A stretch of 64,000 nucleotides of DNA from Tetragonia tetragonoides (GCA_038025085.1 CM076147.1:44228766-44292765); one strand, 5' to 3'. Shown: positions 20,417 to 34,381, counted from the stretch's first letter. The notes: generated by a model not told the origin, from the sequence alone. Numbers and translations are program-made.

Positions 20417-20994
20417 TTTATAAGTGTGATAAGAAATAACACAAATTATGATTACAAACAGTAACTAGTATTTTGGACAGTTTCTTTTTTGGCAGTACAA
20501 CTGGTATATTGAGGAGTATTTATTTGCACATCTGCTGTTTTAGGTTTAGTGATCAAGTTTGCTATATTGCAGTATCGTTATGACTAGAGTACTCAACTTT
20601 ACCCTTTTTGGAGTTATAATGAAACTCAGGTTCTTTATGAATGAAGCTATGACTATCTTTTGGAGTTTGAATATTTTAGAGATGACCCAAAAAAAAAAGT
20701 CATGAATATTTTTGTGCATGATAGCTGTGTAGGATGCAGTAGAGAAAATGAGGATGGGTTTGTATAATTGTATCCTTCTGATTTTGTAATCTTTAAAGGA
20801 GAGAGAAGAAATGGAGGTTGGAGTAGAGAAAACAGAGGATGGGTTTTAGAAGTGAGGAGGGGTAATGATTTTGTAAATTAAAAACATAATTTAAAAGGGA
20901 AAAATAAACCTTCATAAATTGGATGGGAAAGGACAAAAAAACGTATGTCAAGAGTGTTAACCATAGACTAACGGCAATCACTAAATAATGGAAC
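20417..20994. other. MULE 3' non-coding interior (unit 2)
   Basis: AT-rich DNA between the transposase stop and the right TIR. It presumably includes the transposase 3' untranslated region. No other gene. Unit 1 equivalent: 2247-2824. Confidence 0.6.
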
Positions 20995-21134
20995 GGTGAA
21001 GACGCTAAAATAACTGTCGGGCACCATGAAGAAAAAAAAATTGAAAATAGTATTTTAGAGAATTTTTAGGAATAGAGGGGCACCATAGAGAAAATCCCTA
21101 TTTTTTTTATTAAAAAATATAGACAAAGACAAAC

Positions 21135-21249
21135 CTTGTTAACTTTGAAACTAGCTCTACTGATTCCACCAAGGAGCTTTATACGCTTCAGACAGCACGC
21201 ATCCACCCTAAGTGCATTTCTTGGCACCAACTTCCAGTGTACAACTTGC
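21135..21249 (-). other. Possible orphan exon next to the MULE (unit 2 copy)
   Basis: Unchanged relative to the unit 1 block at 2965-3079. Here the full MULE lies beyond its donor, separated by 27 bp from the target duplication, with the possible membrane-protein exon on the far side. Confidence 0.35.
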
Positions 21250-22385
21250 CTGTCCAAAAAAGACAGTCATATAAGTGGAAAAAACAAGAAGCAAAAACTG
21301 ATGTCAATTGTCAGGTAGACAATAAGAAGATAGAAATTCTACTCAATAACAATCCCTTTTGCCAACATGATCAACTAGAAGAAGTCATTTGTTAAATAAT
21401 TTTTAATTTCTGAAACTCCATTTCTTTAATACTCTCTTAAGTAATATATCCGCCTTATGCCTAACAAATCAGTATTTCAATACTGACACAATCGTATATT
21501 CATTATTAATCATATCACATCAGTTTAATGCCCTTAACCCCTACCCATAAAACAAAAAACAAAAAAAAGTATCTGATGGCTACCCAGAAATCATTAATTT
21601 ATAAACATAATTCCTCAAGAATAAAAATTTCAATCATTTATGGGAGAAAATGAAATCAGGAACAAGTGGGTGACTGAGGATTGTTTACCCAGAATGGCTG
21701 CCCTGTTGGAAATATTCAAAAACGCAAACCTAAGTAACCTTATGATTAACTTTCTCTAGTCCCAAAAGGATCCAAGTAACCTAATACATCAAGTTTCAAT
21801 CTTTCACAACACCCTTCCCCAACTCCGTCCAAACAAACAGAAATAAAGTCCACTTCAACTAGCAACAATGCTAACTGACAAGTCAGGAACAAGTAGTTAG
21901 GGCAGGGTTTAATACCAATAAGGCAATAACTTGACAAAAATGAATCCATAAGGTTTTCACGATCTGTGGTCAGAGCAAAATTAATAAACATGAACAAAGT
22001 AATATTCCCAAATTGGAATAGCTTGAATCAGAACCGGGAAGAAAAAATAAAGAGGGAGAACAGAGGGAAATCTAGAGCTGGCAGCAAATAGGTCGTGGTG
22101 GGGGAGGAGGGTAGATAGGGAAGCTTCATTGGCAAATCTCATTACGGGCCACGGTAGGGCTAAATAATAAGAGTAAGCTGGTAAGTAGGCTAATTGTTTA
22201 CAGAATGAAGCTTACTAAATGAAATGTATTTTATCATTTCAGGTTCTTGAATAGGCTGTGATCCCAAAGTGTTTCTTACAGTAAATGTACATTAACTGTT
22301 TTTGCAGTCTTTCATCAGCAAATGTTAACGAGAAGAAAAAAAAGAAAACAAAGAAACAACAAGACAAATCATCGCAAAACTTAAG

Positions 22386-24153
22386 TTACCATGACAATTT
22401 TGTGAGATCCTCCGGTTCGTAATGGCAATCCTTTGGAAGTTTGTTGGACTCTGGCACTTTTTCGTAAGGAAGCAGCAAAGACGTGAGATAGTTTGGGGTT
22501 GTAAAAATATAAAAAATGTCTTCCTTCAAAGATGATGTGAACTCCATATTTGCTTCAGACGCCTTTTGAGCTTTAGCTTTCTTAGCTGAGGCAGCTCACT
22601 GTCTTGTGCAATGTGCAGTAAAGACCTCAAAACCTAAGATTATTTCAATACCAAGTCAACAGCTATATTAGAGAAAAGCACAACGCAATACAAATTAGTA
22701 CCAGGCATTACCAAACTAACCCTTGATTTTCGATAACTACAGCAATCAGGCCCAGGCGCCTAGCCCATGCATTCCGACTTGACGTGGTTCCCATAACCCC
22801 AAACAAAAGAGACGCATGGCTATTACAATCAAAGCTGTAATACGTTTCAGGTCCACCGAACATTAAGGGATCTTGCTCCTACAAGTCAAGAGGTCATGTG
22901 ATCAAAATCTTACTGCTAGAAAAAAGAATTTAAAGACTTTGGTTTTGGTTATAAGCCAGAGTTATTAAAAGTAACACAGAAACTGCAATGTTGATACAAC
23001 ATCACCAATTTTTCATGTTATAACATATAAATACCTCATAATGATTTTGCATGTTAAGATTTTGCAGATGATTGATGTTAAAGCCATCCCCATCAACATT
23101 TGTCTATTCGTTGCGATAAACTGAACATGAATTATCAAATTTATTATATGAACCATCATCCAACTTAAATACCTTTCTCATCAGCCACATCACCGGTGCT
23201 CGTAAACTAGGGTCCCATATTCAGCAATCTGCTTCACGATAGCACTAAATGAGAGCATAAATCATTCTTAGTATGCACATTCATCAACATCTGTTCAATG
23301 CATTTTTCGACAGAAAAAAAAGAGAAAGAATTGACGACAGAAAAATAAAATGAGAAACCTCAATACAAATATCCATACTAACCTCCAGCAAAAGATCTGT
23401 CAATCAGATTGGAAGAATTATTATCAGTTGTGGAAGTTATGCACTTTGCTGGCACTTCTTAAGAATCAAAAAGCACCTGGCATTCTCCAGACACTCCAAG
23501 GTTGTTCAACAGGAAACCCTTAGCTCCATCCTCATAAAACTGCAGTTGTCTGATGAGTGACGACACAGAGGATCTAATACTAATGCATCTGGATAACCAT
23601 GGAAATGGAAATGGAAATGATAAATAATGGGGAAGAGAGAGGGGGAAACAGGAGTAGAGAGTTGAGCATCGATGTTTCATTACCATCAAACATTTTGACA
23701 CTCAAAGCATCAAAGGGGGCTCCTGTGTTTACAAAGGTGATAACTGCATGAGAATGCACCCACAAGTATAAATAACAAACACATCATATTGATTGATATT
23801 ATACAATAACCATACCCCTAACAGGGATTGTCAGGGGATTATTGTTAAAAGACCCATGAAAAAGGAGAGAACGAAACCATTCAATGAATTGATGCCATCA
23901 TTCTGTACATTCTTTCAGGCAAGATCCAGAAACTTGAGACGTATTTGACATTCAAATGCTTGGCACAGAAGACTGCGCATCCTCTTCTTTAATCAGTATG
24001 AAAATCAAATGTCACCAAAAAAATAAAAATAAAAATAAAATAAATCATCAGTATAAAATAAAAGTGTTCAAAACACTAAGAAAATGGAATTACCAATACC
24101 TTTTGAAAGTTGGTCTCAGCATCTTCTGATGCTCCAACTTTGACAATCTCCAT
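22386..24153 (-). pseudogene. Gene A copy, unit 2
   Basis: Same exon blocks and the same phase breaks as in unit 1, at +18170. No copy-specific repair of the breaks was seen. Confidence 0.45.
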
Positions 24154-24896
24154 TACACTTTGCTTTATTTTCTACACTTCACAAATGGACATGGTAATTT
24201 TAATTACTGAAACAAATTTCTGGTTAAAAATTAATTACAATATGAACAAATGTTCAATTTTGTGTTGATGACTTCCAATTTACTATCAGATGGTCACGTC
24301 AAATTGGTTGATAAGAACATACATAGTACAATGACTTCCAATTTGCAACAGCTTAAACTTAAACAGAGGTAAAACAAAAAAAAATTAAAGAAAACCAGCA
24401 ATGAAATTGTTTAGAAATTAAGTTAAATTCAAATATCAGGAATTAAAGGTTAGGGTTAGATGCCAAGAACCTAATTTTATCTTAGTTATATAATTGTAAC
24501 TATCTGATATTCACATTTAAAGTGATTAATTTATATATATGAACATAATTCCCCAAACTATAACAGCTTATGAGCATCAAAACGAGTAATTGCGAGTAAG
24601 AGAAAGAGAGAGAAATAAATTGAAGAGAGAGAGAGAGAGAGAGACTGACATGATTCGATTGAAGCCTGTTAGAAATCGAAAGCCTTGCTGAATTAGGGTT
24701 TCGGTTCCGCCATTTGAACCACCTTCAATCTTCAGACTTCAATTCTTCATCAGGAGAGAGAGAAACAGAGGAGAGAGAGCGCAAGAGAGGTTGATAAATG
24801 GACGGATGAGTGAATTATATATAGGGCTATTTTGTTTTTATCGGCGTGTGGTATACGCCGTCGTATTTACACGTTTTCACTTCAGCATAATTAACT

Positions 24897-25070
24897 AAAC
24901 GCGTATTTCTTTCTTTTTCTTACTGTAAACGCGTTTTTCATTTATTCGTTTGACTATAGCGCGTTTTCTTTCTTGTTTTGACTGAGAAGCATTTTCGATT
25001 TTTTGTTTGACTATAACGTGTTTTTCTTTCTTGTGTTGACCAAAAAATGCGTTTTCTGAACTGGTGACAG
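24897..25070. promoter_or_regulatory. W-box/CGCG minisatellite in A/B promoter, unit 2
   Basis: Same 174-bp array. At the left end it reads AAACGCG (AAATGCG in units 1 and 3), creating a CGCG core. Near the right end it reads AAAAAATGCG (AAAAAACGCG in units 1 and 3), losing one. Unit 4 has the same states. Confidence 0.65.
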
Positions 25071-25180
25071 TTATTATCCTACTAATTTCCAGTAATCGTA
25101 ATCGCCCCTCCTTCACCGTCATTATTCCCAAACCTATAAAATTCAATTGTCCCGCGTCATTATTCGTTCTTCATTTCCCA

Positions 25181-25211
<31 letters not shown>

Positions 25212-25227
25212 GTGTGTTCGTGTAAAA

Positions 25228-27494
25228 ATGAATGTGATAAGTCCTCTTTTGAGGATTCGTAGTAACAAAGGTAATCCTTAAAATTATTGCTCATCTTTTT
25301 TTGTTCAATTCATAATTTGTTAGCAAACTAAGGTTTTTTACTATAACCATGACATTTCGCCCTTGTTTATCAATAAATAAAGTTGCTAATTGCGTTGTTT
25401 GGTGTTGTTAATTTGGTATGATGTTTTATGTTTTGCTGCTTTGATTCATAAGCTGTTAGCAAAATAAGGACCTTTTACTATTTTGGATGCAATGACAATC
25501 GGCCCTATTTTGTTGTTAATTTGGAATTGTGATGTTTATAATTAAATAAAGTTGCTTGCTTTTTTTTTGTTTTGTTGGCATGATGTTTTTATGTTCTCCT
25601 CTAGTACTATGAATTCTTTAATTATTGACTTATAACTAAAACTAGTTGCATAAGTTAGAAACTGGGTATTGTTGGGTATTGTTCTTTGGTCGTTGTGCTG
25701 TGAATCTTTAACTATTTGACTTTAACCTAAAACAAGTTGCATCAGAGAAGAAAATAAATAAAATAAAAAAGAAAAACAAAAAGAACTTCAAGTGAGAAAT
25801 CTTATTCTTATGAATATTTTAGTGTGTATTGTGCTTAGTGATTGTGCTGGGAATTCTTAACTATCTGACTTCAACCTAATTGCATTAATTGCTTATTTCT
25901 GAATGTTTCATTTTATTTTATTTTTACTTTCAAGCTAAATCAAGTTGCTTATTTCTTTCCCAGTATGTTAATATCCTATATTGTGCTTAGTGATTTAATT
26001 CTTAACTAATTCACTATAACCTAATTACATTTTATGCGTTTATGTGAGACTGCTGTTGAAGGGATTTTCTTGTGACTATCTCTTAAGTTGAGGCCTTGTG
26101 GAATTGTAATTTGATGTAGAGAGTTCTAGAACAAGGAGTGACATCCCTTTTGAACAAGCTGCTGCAGAAACCATCTCTTGTCAATCTCCCTCCAATGGAG
26201 GATGGGGGACTTCTACTAGTAAGTGCTCATTCACCTTGTCAATTTGGTTGCACTGGGAGCAAGTCTTCATTCTTCTTGATTGTTGGTGCAGGTACCTCAG
26301 GATGTTAGCTATGGCATATGAGAAAACACAGGAACTTGCTAGGGACCTTCGGGCAGTGGGCTGTGGTGATTTGGATGTTGAGGGTAATTCCCTTTGTTCT
26401 TTGCTAATTTTTTCTAAAAATTTTAGGACTTTGACAATTGCTAGTAGAAGCCCTTTTTTACCTACTACTGTGACTACTGTCTAAAATTTTACCTCTCTAA
26501 CTCTTGTAGACTACTCTTGTTGGCTTTTATCACTGTGCCATATAAACATTATTCTTCTGATGTTTCAGGCCTAACAGAATCTTCATTTTCTGCACAAAAG
26601 GAAGAATACTCTGAACGTGAACAAGCCTCTCCTAGACAACTGTACCAAGCAAAGGTTGGATCTTCTGCTGCCTCTTTTCCTTACTATCTCTCAGAATGAT
26701 TATAAATCGTGATTTTTCTTAATGTTTACTCTGCTATGAAGATGGAAGAATACGTGCTGAAAATCCTTGTGATTCAAGTGGATTTGGGACTATTGGACAA
26801 TCAAAAGGCGTCTCTGTAGCATCTTCTGACCAGAAGATATCTGTTACTGTGGTGACATGAGGAAGCAATTTCTAGTTGCAATTTATTTTCTTCTCAGGTG
26901 GTTCTTATTTCCATGTTCACTCAATTTCCTGTTGTTTACCGCATCTCCAGATATTGCATGCAAATTTCATGTCATTAGAACTCTGTTGTATTTGTTCTTA
27001 TTCCTTGTTTATGCTTGCGTCATTGTCTATTGACTGTTTACAGTTTGTTTAGGATTTTGATCATTTTCTGTAATGCCTTTACTTCAGAAAGTCCTAAACC
27101 ATGAACTATGCAAATGCAATCTCTTCTCCCCCTCATCCCTCTTTGCAAATTGCCTGAAATTGTCTAAAGAGTTTTAATTTTCTGTGCAACATTCAACTCA
27201 AATTCAGAACAAAGGTATAAAAATATACCTGTTTCATCTGCACTACTTTAATAACCAGAGAGCTGTTTCTGTTAGTAATATACATGCTTGTAACTTTCTG
27301 TGCTAAAAGTCTGATACCCTTTGACTTACTTATATTTTATCATCCTCTTGGTGCTTCTTATAACTATGTTGACTCTGGAACTGGTATACTGGTGGTTGGA
27401 TCCGCCATCTACCTGTATAGTGCATACTCGCTTATTATTTTTGTCATCCGATTCAACTAGTCTTTGTAGCATTGTCTAATGCTTGTGAATTTTG
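25228..27494 (+). pseudogene. Gene B, 5' part, truncated by array junction (unit 2)
   Basis: Same exons and the same exon 3 shift as unit 1. The CT leader is only about 34 bp and interrupted. The intron after exon 1 starts GTAATCCTT rather than GTAATCCCT. It ends at the junction with unit 3. Confidence 0.5.
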
Positions 27495-27690
27495 ACCATA
27501 AATTTGTGAAAAAACAAAAAGATTTATAATGTAAAATACTATGGTTAGATACATCTTAAATAGTACTTTTAGAAAATCATAATTTTATAATTTATATATT
27601 CTCATATAGTTACAATTATTTACGGTCAAAGTGGTGCATTGAAAACTATATGAAAAAGCAATTGTAAACATTTGTCTGGGACGGATGGAG
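27495..27690. mobile_element. Truncated Stowaway MITE at unit 2/3 junction
   Basis: Identical truncation point to 9376, with the right end and TA intact. Confidence 0.88.
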
Positions 27691-28632
27691 TAAAAAATAG
27701 TAATGACATTCTTATTATATCTAATAGTTTATTAGTGAGCTACAAAGTCATAATTGTCTATTTATCAACCAACTAAAACTTAAGCTCGTAATAAGCCGGT
27801 ATTCAACTAATACAGAAAAATATCCGGCTAACTTCTTTGATCCAAAAGTGTCATTTCTACTTTTAATCGGTCCCAACTTCAAGTATGATCAACTTAATAA
27901 ATGTCTGCTCCCCAAACCACCGGATCATCGCATGTAGAGAAAAGAAAAAGAAAAACCAATAAAAGAAAATTAGCCGAAGCTAAATAAATCCACCTTACCC
28001 CGTTAAAATATTTTATTAGGCGATCTTTTTAACACGTAACACTTAACACATCGGTTATCTATTTTTAGACGACTTACCTTCAACGATGGGGGAGCACAAG
28101 TGATTCGATAATATAATAACATAATATCATAAATTGTTCATCTCATATATAAGATTAATCATATATTGATCACCATAATAAATATAGCATCCAAGATATA
28201 CATGTAATTATCAATCCACACCCAAATCATATTATGATAAAATAATGAATAATTAATGACTAGTATAACTCCACCAATCAAACAATTACTCATTTTTTGC
28301 CATAACATAATAATCTCGAAGTGTCATCAAACTAATAATAACCAAGTCACTTTTCAGATTCATACCAATAGGTCCTCTGTACTTGTCCAAGTCAACCAGT
28401 ATAGAATATTTCCAAACCGATAATTATTTATATAAACTTGTGGGTTTATATTTTTAGGTAGCAAGGGAGACAACTGCGTAACCCCATCTCTAACCCGAAA
28501 ATTGTACCGACTACTAAGCAGATACCTCTAACCCAAGGCCTTTGCATCCGCCCGACCGTTCTTGAGTGCGCAACCCTAGGGTCCTTTAAATACACGCTAA
28601 CCCACGTGTCAGGTCTCGCTAACTCACCGAAC

Positions 28633-31555
28633 TGTTGGGGAAAACTACGGTATTTACCTACAATCACAACAACAGATAATCGGAAAAATAAAGTGCAAGA
28701 ACCCAAAATCAACACAAACAATTTTACGTGGAAAACCCCTCTCAGTTAGGGGAAAAACCACGGTGCGGACCTCCACGCACTAAACAATAATCCACTATGA
28801 TAATCAAGAGTACAAAGGCAACACTCACAAGATCAAGCAACAAGTAAACAAACTATCTTTGGTACTAGTACAAATTGATAAACTCTAACTCAATTTGGTA
28901 CTCCCACAAAACCAAAGATACACCCACAAATACCTGCCGATGACCGATCCGAATACTCTAATTATCTTCACCCGAACAAACCGAATCAACCGTAAACTGG
29001 AACAAACCTCTTTAGAGAAATACTCAATTTCTCTCACACTTTGTTTGTCTCTCACTCACTTGGCTCTCCCTTCTTTCGTTTTGTTTGGGCTTCCTTTTAC
29101 TGCCAAACTCAATCACTCGGCCATTTCAAAAACAAAGGGCTTGCCCCTTTTATATTCAATCATCAACAACTAAAGAAGACCAAAAGGCTAAGACCTTTTG
29201 TTTCCCAATCATCAACTAAAGAAAACCAAAAGGCTTCAGCCTTTTTGTTTTCCCAACTTTTTAACTTCCTTTTTTCTTTTTTCTTTTTTTTTTCTTTTTC
29301 TTTTTGTTCTATTTTATTTTCTTTACAAAACTAAAATAAAATAAAACACAACTAAATATTATTTGGTATTTGGAGCGTTACCTCAACAAATCCTCCCTCG
29401 ACCCAAATCACCAAATACTTCCACATTGTCCGAGAAACGGACCTTTTTCTTGGCCTTGCTCCTCCCTACGCAATGACCCTCAACATAGCACAAGTTGTTC
29501 TCCGCCTTCTTTCCTTGCACAATCAAAGTAGCACCACGATACACTTTGCACCACCTTCCCGTACCAATGTATCTACACCCTTGCGATGTCAACTCACCCA
29601 ACGAAATCACGTTAACACGAGCATCGGGTACATACCTCACATTGTGGAAAGTTCTAGTCACACCACCATGGAGCTCAATTCGGATGCTACCCATCCCTTT
29701 CACCTTCAACTTACCACTCCCCATGTTGATGTCACCATACTCACCATCTTGGCACAAAGTATCAAACATAGCATGGTTTCTACAAATGTGAACCGAAGCG
29801 CCGGAGTCCAACACCCAACTCTCTTGGCTTTCCTTCCCCTCATTGTTACTAGCCAAGAACAACTCCTTATTACCATCACAAGACATAATTATATTAGAGG
29901 AACCGCTATCATCATCAATTTTGGTCTTACCCATCTCCTCTTGCAGCTGCTTGAAACTCTTCAAATCATCTCTCATTTTTGGGCAACGACTCTGAATATG
30001 ACCTTTCTCACCACAATAGTAACACTCCACGCTACTAAAGTCTCTCGCGCGCGACTTCGACCTACTTCTCGGGCCACCACCTCTTCTCTCATGATTCCTC
30101 CCTCTTTCGGACACCTCCGCAGCTAGTACTCTATCTCCTCCATCACTAGGAGATACACCATCAACCTGCAACATCATCCGATCATTTTCTCTCAACACTG
30201 TCATTGCTTCATCTAGTGTAATATCTGTCCTCCCTACAAGTAATGTCTGCACAATTGGCCTGTAGGACTTAGGTAGTGAAGCCAACAATAACAATGCCTC
30301 CTCTTGATCGGAGATCTTCTCATCTGCATTTCTTAACTGACATACTAGCTGGTTAAAACTGTTAATGTGGTCCTGCAACGCTGTACCTTGCTCCATCTTT
30401 AGCTGGTACAACTCATATCTCAAACAAAGCTTGTTAGTCAGTGACTTTGATGCATATACACTCTGGAGCTTATCCAACAACTTCTTTGGTTCTGTCTCAG
30501 TCAAGTAATTATGCTTGATCTCCGGAGCCATAGCTAATCTAATAGTACTGACAGCTTTCTTCTTCTTCGATGTCCATTGGGCATCGGTCACCCCACTAGG
30601 CTTTGTCTCATCTAAAGCCTCATCTAAATTTTGTTGAACCAACAAATCCTCAACAGTACTCTTCCACACAGTAAAATTAATTTTACCATCAAACAAAGGG
30701 ATTTCAAATTTGGGCACACTACCAGACATGTTACTTGCACAAAATAAATCCTCCTTCAACAAATACAGTAATTTTTCCCACCACCGATCCTACAACCAAA
30801 AGCTCTGATACCACTGTTGGGGAAAACTACGGTATTTACCTACAATCACAACAACAGATAATCGGAAAAATAAAGTGCAAGAACCCAAAATCAACACAAA
30901 CAATTTTACGTGGAAAACCCGTCTCAATTAGGGGAAAAACCACGGTGCGGACCTCCACGCACTAAACAATAATCCACTATGATAATCAAGAGTACAAAGG
31001 CAACACTCACAAGATCAAGCAACAAGTAAACAAACTATCTTTGGTACTAGTACAAATTGATAAACTCTAACTCAATTTGGTACTCCCACAAAACCAAAGA
31101 TACACCCACAAATACCTGCCGATGACCGATCCGAATACTCTAATTATCTTCACCCGAACAAACCGAATCAACCGTAAACTGGAACAAACCTCTTTAGAGA
31201 AATACTCAATTTCTCTCACACTTTGTTTGTCTCTCACTCACTTGGCTCTCCCTTCTTTCGTTTTGTTTGGGCTTCCTTTTACTGCCAAACTCAATCACTC
31301 GGCCATTTCAAAAACAAAGGGCTTGCCCCTTTTATATTCAATCATCAACAACTAAAGAAGACCAAAAGGCTAAGACCTTTTGTTTCCCAATCATCAACTA
31401 AAGAAAACCAAAAGACTTCAGCCTTTTTGTTTTCCCAACTTTTTAACTTCCTTTTTTTTTTTTTTTCTTTTTGTTCTATTTTATTTTCTTTACAAAACTA
31501 AAATAAAATAAAACACAACTAAATATTATTTGGTATTTGGGGCGTTACCTCAACA
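28633..31555 (-). mobile_element. Gag-only Copia-type element, unit 3
   Basis: LTRs 28633-29388 and 30815-31555. Target duplication CGAAC at 28628-28632 and 31556-31560. Same insertion site as unit 2, so a duplicated rather than independent insertion. The 3' LTR has a private GGAGCGTT for GGGGCGTT, and the 5' LTR has a shorter T-run. Confidence 0.93.
29383..30729 (-). CDS. Copia-type gag-protease protein, 448 aa (unit 3)
   Basis: Open like the unit 2 copy, with the same CCHC and DSGA motifs, the same start (ATG at 30729) and the same end inside the LTR. Residue 44 is Pro, shared with unit 4. Confidence 0.9.
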   Translation of the reverse strand: MSGSVPKFEIPLFDGKINFTVWKSTVEDLLVQQNLDEALDETKPSGVTDAQWTSKKKKAVSTIRLAMAPEIKHNYLTETEPKKLLDKLQSVYASKSLTNKLCLRYELYQLKMEQGTALQDHINSFNQLVCQLRNADEKISDQEEALLLLASLPKSYRPIVQTLLVGRTDITLDEAMTVLRENDRMMLQVDGVSPSDGGDRVLAAEVSERGRNHERRGGGPRSRSKSRARDFSSVECYYCGEKGHIQSRCPKMRDDLKSFKQLQEEMGKTKIDDDSGSSNIIMSCDGNKELFLASNNEGKESQESWVLDSGASVHICRNHAMFDTLCQDGEYGDINMGSGKLKVKGMGSIRIELHGGVTRTFHNVRYVPDARVNVISLGELTSQGCRYIGTGRWCKVYRGATLIVQGKKAENNLCYVEGHCVGRSKAKKKVRFSDNVEVFGDLGRGRIC

Positions 31556-33101
31556 CGAACCATAACCAACTCCGGATCACACTAGGAACGAACTGTGATT
31601 TTCGTGTTCGATCTACACCTCCGACTAACTCGCCGGAAGCTTCATCCACTTGCCTGTGGAAGGCCCGGATAAAATCCTACTTACACCAAAGGCCTCAAAG
31701 TGACGAAGCTGTACCCATTGGGCTGGGCCATAATGACTTTGACCCATCGCAGCCCATAACAAATGGGCTATTGGTACAAAACCCAACCTTTTGAATTTTA
31801 ATGCATATGACGTGCATGCAATGATGAAAGTATCAAACAAATCATTACAGCAGGTAGTGTAGATTATCCATACGAAACCAGCTAAGATAACTTCATACAG
31901 CAACAACATAACAATACATTCATATAATGCACATATGCATATCCAGCCTCCATGAGAAGATAACACGTAAAGGATCCGAGTACAATCAACAAAAAGAATC
32001 TCATACGATTTGGTGTATAAACTACTTAACTTTTTTTTTTTCCAGTAATATATATCAAAAATATATATAAAACAATTTCATCTGTAGTGGAGATGCTCAT
32101 ACAATTGGATAACATTGTGTATAAACATTACGAATCCGGAGTATATATTAATGATAAATCATGTCATTCAATATGATGCTACGTGAAACCTGACTACGTA
32201 AAAATTAAATGTTTAAAGTAAATTTATTTTTTATTTTATCATTATAGATTAATATCATATGTGTGACAACTCGTCAATAATCTAACAACATAATAATGCT
32301 TAAAGTGTGTGTTTCCTTGTTTATCTAGATTTTATGAAAATAACTCAAAATTGTTCACTCAATAATAACAAAAGTGAAAGTTTTATCACTACCTATTGCA
32401 ATAGTGCCAATAACACCTAAATTTGATTCTAGAAGAAATGCAAAGTCCATCTCAATCACGGTTGGAGAACTATAACCAAATCTTTAACTAACGGCTCGTA
32501 CAACTAATTAACAGTATTAGTAGATAAGTTAATTCGAATATGCATGTCTATAACCGTCCAGTTAAGTAGAAGATCAGAAAAAGATATTCAATTTTTATAT
32601 ATTTTTTTGGTGCAGATCGAGATCTTCAATATGATATACACAAAAACTTTTATAAGACGGTCTTTTTGTAACTTTTGGTGAGACGGGAGTCACTTTTTAG
32701 TGAAACATTGGTCACTACTCACCATAAGGGACCCCTATATTTTTAAAAAGTGACCCCAATTTTTTGTAAGTTGGTGTCACATCAGACTTGATGATATAAT
32801 ATAATGGTCTTTGCGACAAATTATTAAGCCACGTAGTTGGATCATTACTTTGATATTATGGGAATCATTGAAATTGTTTTTATAATGAGATTTGCTTAGC
32901 TAGTATTTAAATGATATTCTAAAAGTAGCAATCAATACAAGTAGTGGAGTAGCACCAAAGTAATAATTAAGAAAAGGAAAGAAGCTTATACTATTAGCTA
33001 ATGCTAAACCCATAAATACATACACGTACAACTAACTATAAATAGTAGTAAATACCATCTGATCCTGATCAACCAGTTCAGGTCATAAAACCCCAACAAA
33101 T

Positions 33102-33143
<42 letters not shown>

Positions 33144-33204
33144 CTATTCTATTAGTCTGCTAAAACCATCAGCTTACTGCCTAATAACTAGCTTGAATTT
33201 GAAT

Positions 33205-33522
33205 ATGAATATGAATAAGATGATGGGTGCACTATTAGTAGTTATGATGTTAATGACGACGTTCCTGGCTACCAACGTCAACGGGCGTCATTTAGCTGAC
33301 ATTACTCCTACAACAACCAAAGGGAAGAAATCCGGCTTGTTGGAAGGATTATTAAAGGGATTATTAGGTCCCAGCAGCGGTCCCAGAAAACCAAAGATGC
33401 CCAGCAAGCCAACCCTGCTATCGAAGCCGAAGTTGCCGTTGGATGGCAGCGTTGGCGGCGGTCCCGCCACCAAGTTGAGTGGTTCAACCGACGGCCTCGC
33501 CACCAACGGTGGCAACAATTAA
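33205..33522 (+). CDS. Small secreted peptide precursor, 105 aa (unit 3)
   Basis: Same protein as in unit 2, with the same TATA box (33036-33045) and a CT leader longer by about one repeat. The downstream (TA)n is short (about 33673-33694). Confidence 0.7.
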   Translation: MNMNKMMGALLVVMMLMTTFLATNVNGRHLADITPTTTKGKKSGLLEGLLKGLLGPSSGPRKPKMPSKPTLLSKPKLPLDGSVGGGPATKLSGSTDGLATNGGNN

Positions 33523-33930
33523 TTAATTTTGGCCCATCCATCATCTCATGGCTGGTCGGTCAATATCGTTTGATGTGTGCAGTGTGCATGTATGGATTGT
33601 TTTTCTTCCTTTTACCTTTCATTTCCGGCCGGTTATTTCTTTTGTATGAAATTATTTGTTTTCTAATTCATGTTATATATATATATATATATAAGATTCC
33701 TATTATATTTCAAGCAACGATTTTGTTCTTTTTGCTTTATCATTAAAACTTGTAAGCCCTATATGAAAACGATAATGACTTGTTTTTCTTCTTCGGTCGA
33801 TATTGGAAACAACTCTGTGTGGATTATCTCGCCGTCGATAATGGAAGTTGATCTTAAACCAGCTCAGTCAAGGCAATATCCTCCAACCAATTCCAAGAAA
33901 TAAACTCATATAAAGAAGATAATATCTCTT

Positions 33931-34381
33931 CTAAAATATATAAGACCAAGAGGACTTCACAATTTCTCCTTGAGCTTCGCTATCACATTTATTTGTACAG
34001 TCTCCTGCCACCAGCATTCTGTAATAACCAGCTTCTGAAGCTGTCTTCAGGCCAAATGACACTGCTAGGGCTTCTTCATGTTCTGGGTCGAACTGCCCAT
34101 CACGCGCTGCACCTCGGCGCCACAATCCCTTCACAGTCACGAACGGTTTACCACTCCCCAACTCCCTATCTTCCCTGCATCTACATTGAGGTTCTAGCTA
34201 CAAACCTGCAACACCTGACGAGCTCTGAACCACCAACCTGTCCAGCGCCATCCTGTAATTTGTCAGAAAAGTCACAATTGAACCATAGAGATCCTCCTGT
34301 TGCTACTCCCTCTGTCCATACTGCATTCGACGACAGGCTTTCCATATTGTTCAAAAAGTAGCCAGAAAACAACCCAGACAT
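33931..34381 (-). pseudogene. RNase H-like relic, unit 3
   Basis: Same two out-of-frame fragments as 15832-16282. Confidence 0.6.

Larger units (their letters stand above)
17145..21098 (+). mobile_element. Complete MULE (Mutator-like element), 3,954 bp, unit 2
   Basis: The left end GGGATTTTCTCTATGGTG and right end CACCATAGAGAAAATCCC are exact inverted copies, and similarity continues to about 100 bp (17145-17250 and 20995-21098) through the CGGTGCCCGACA region. A perfect 9-bp target duplication TATTTTTTT flanks it (17136-17144 and 21099-21107); 9 bp is the Mutator hallmark. The interior holds one transposase gene of three coding exons. A GT-AG pair near 17647 suggests an intron in the leader. 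The element is structurally whole, but its transposase carries a frameshift, so mobility would need help in trans. Confidence 0.93.
9376..27494. repeat. Tandem unit 2 (18,119 bp)
   Basis: First full-length copy of the segment. Its left edge is the junction of gene B intron sequence (ends TTTTG at 9375) to the MITE interior (ACCATAAATTT from 9376). Its right edge is the identical junction at 27494/27495. It contains every element described for the unit. Distinguishing features include a long (TA)n after the secreted-peptide gene and a short interrupted (CT)n before gene B. Confidence 0.97.
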
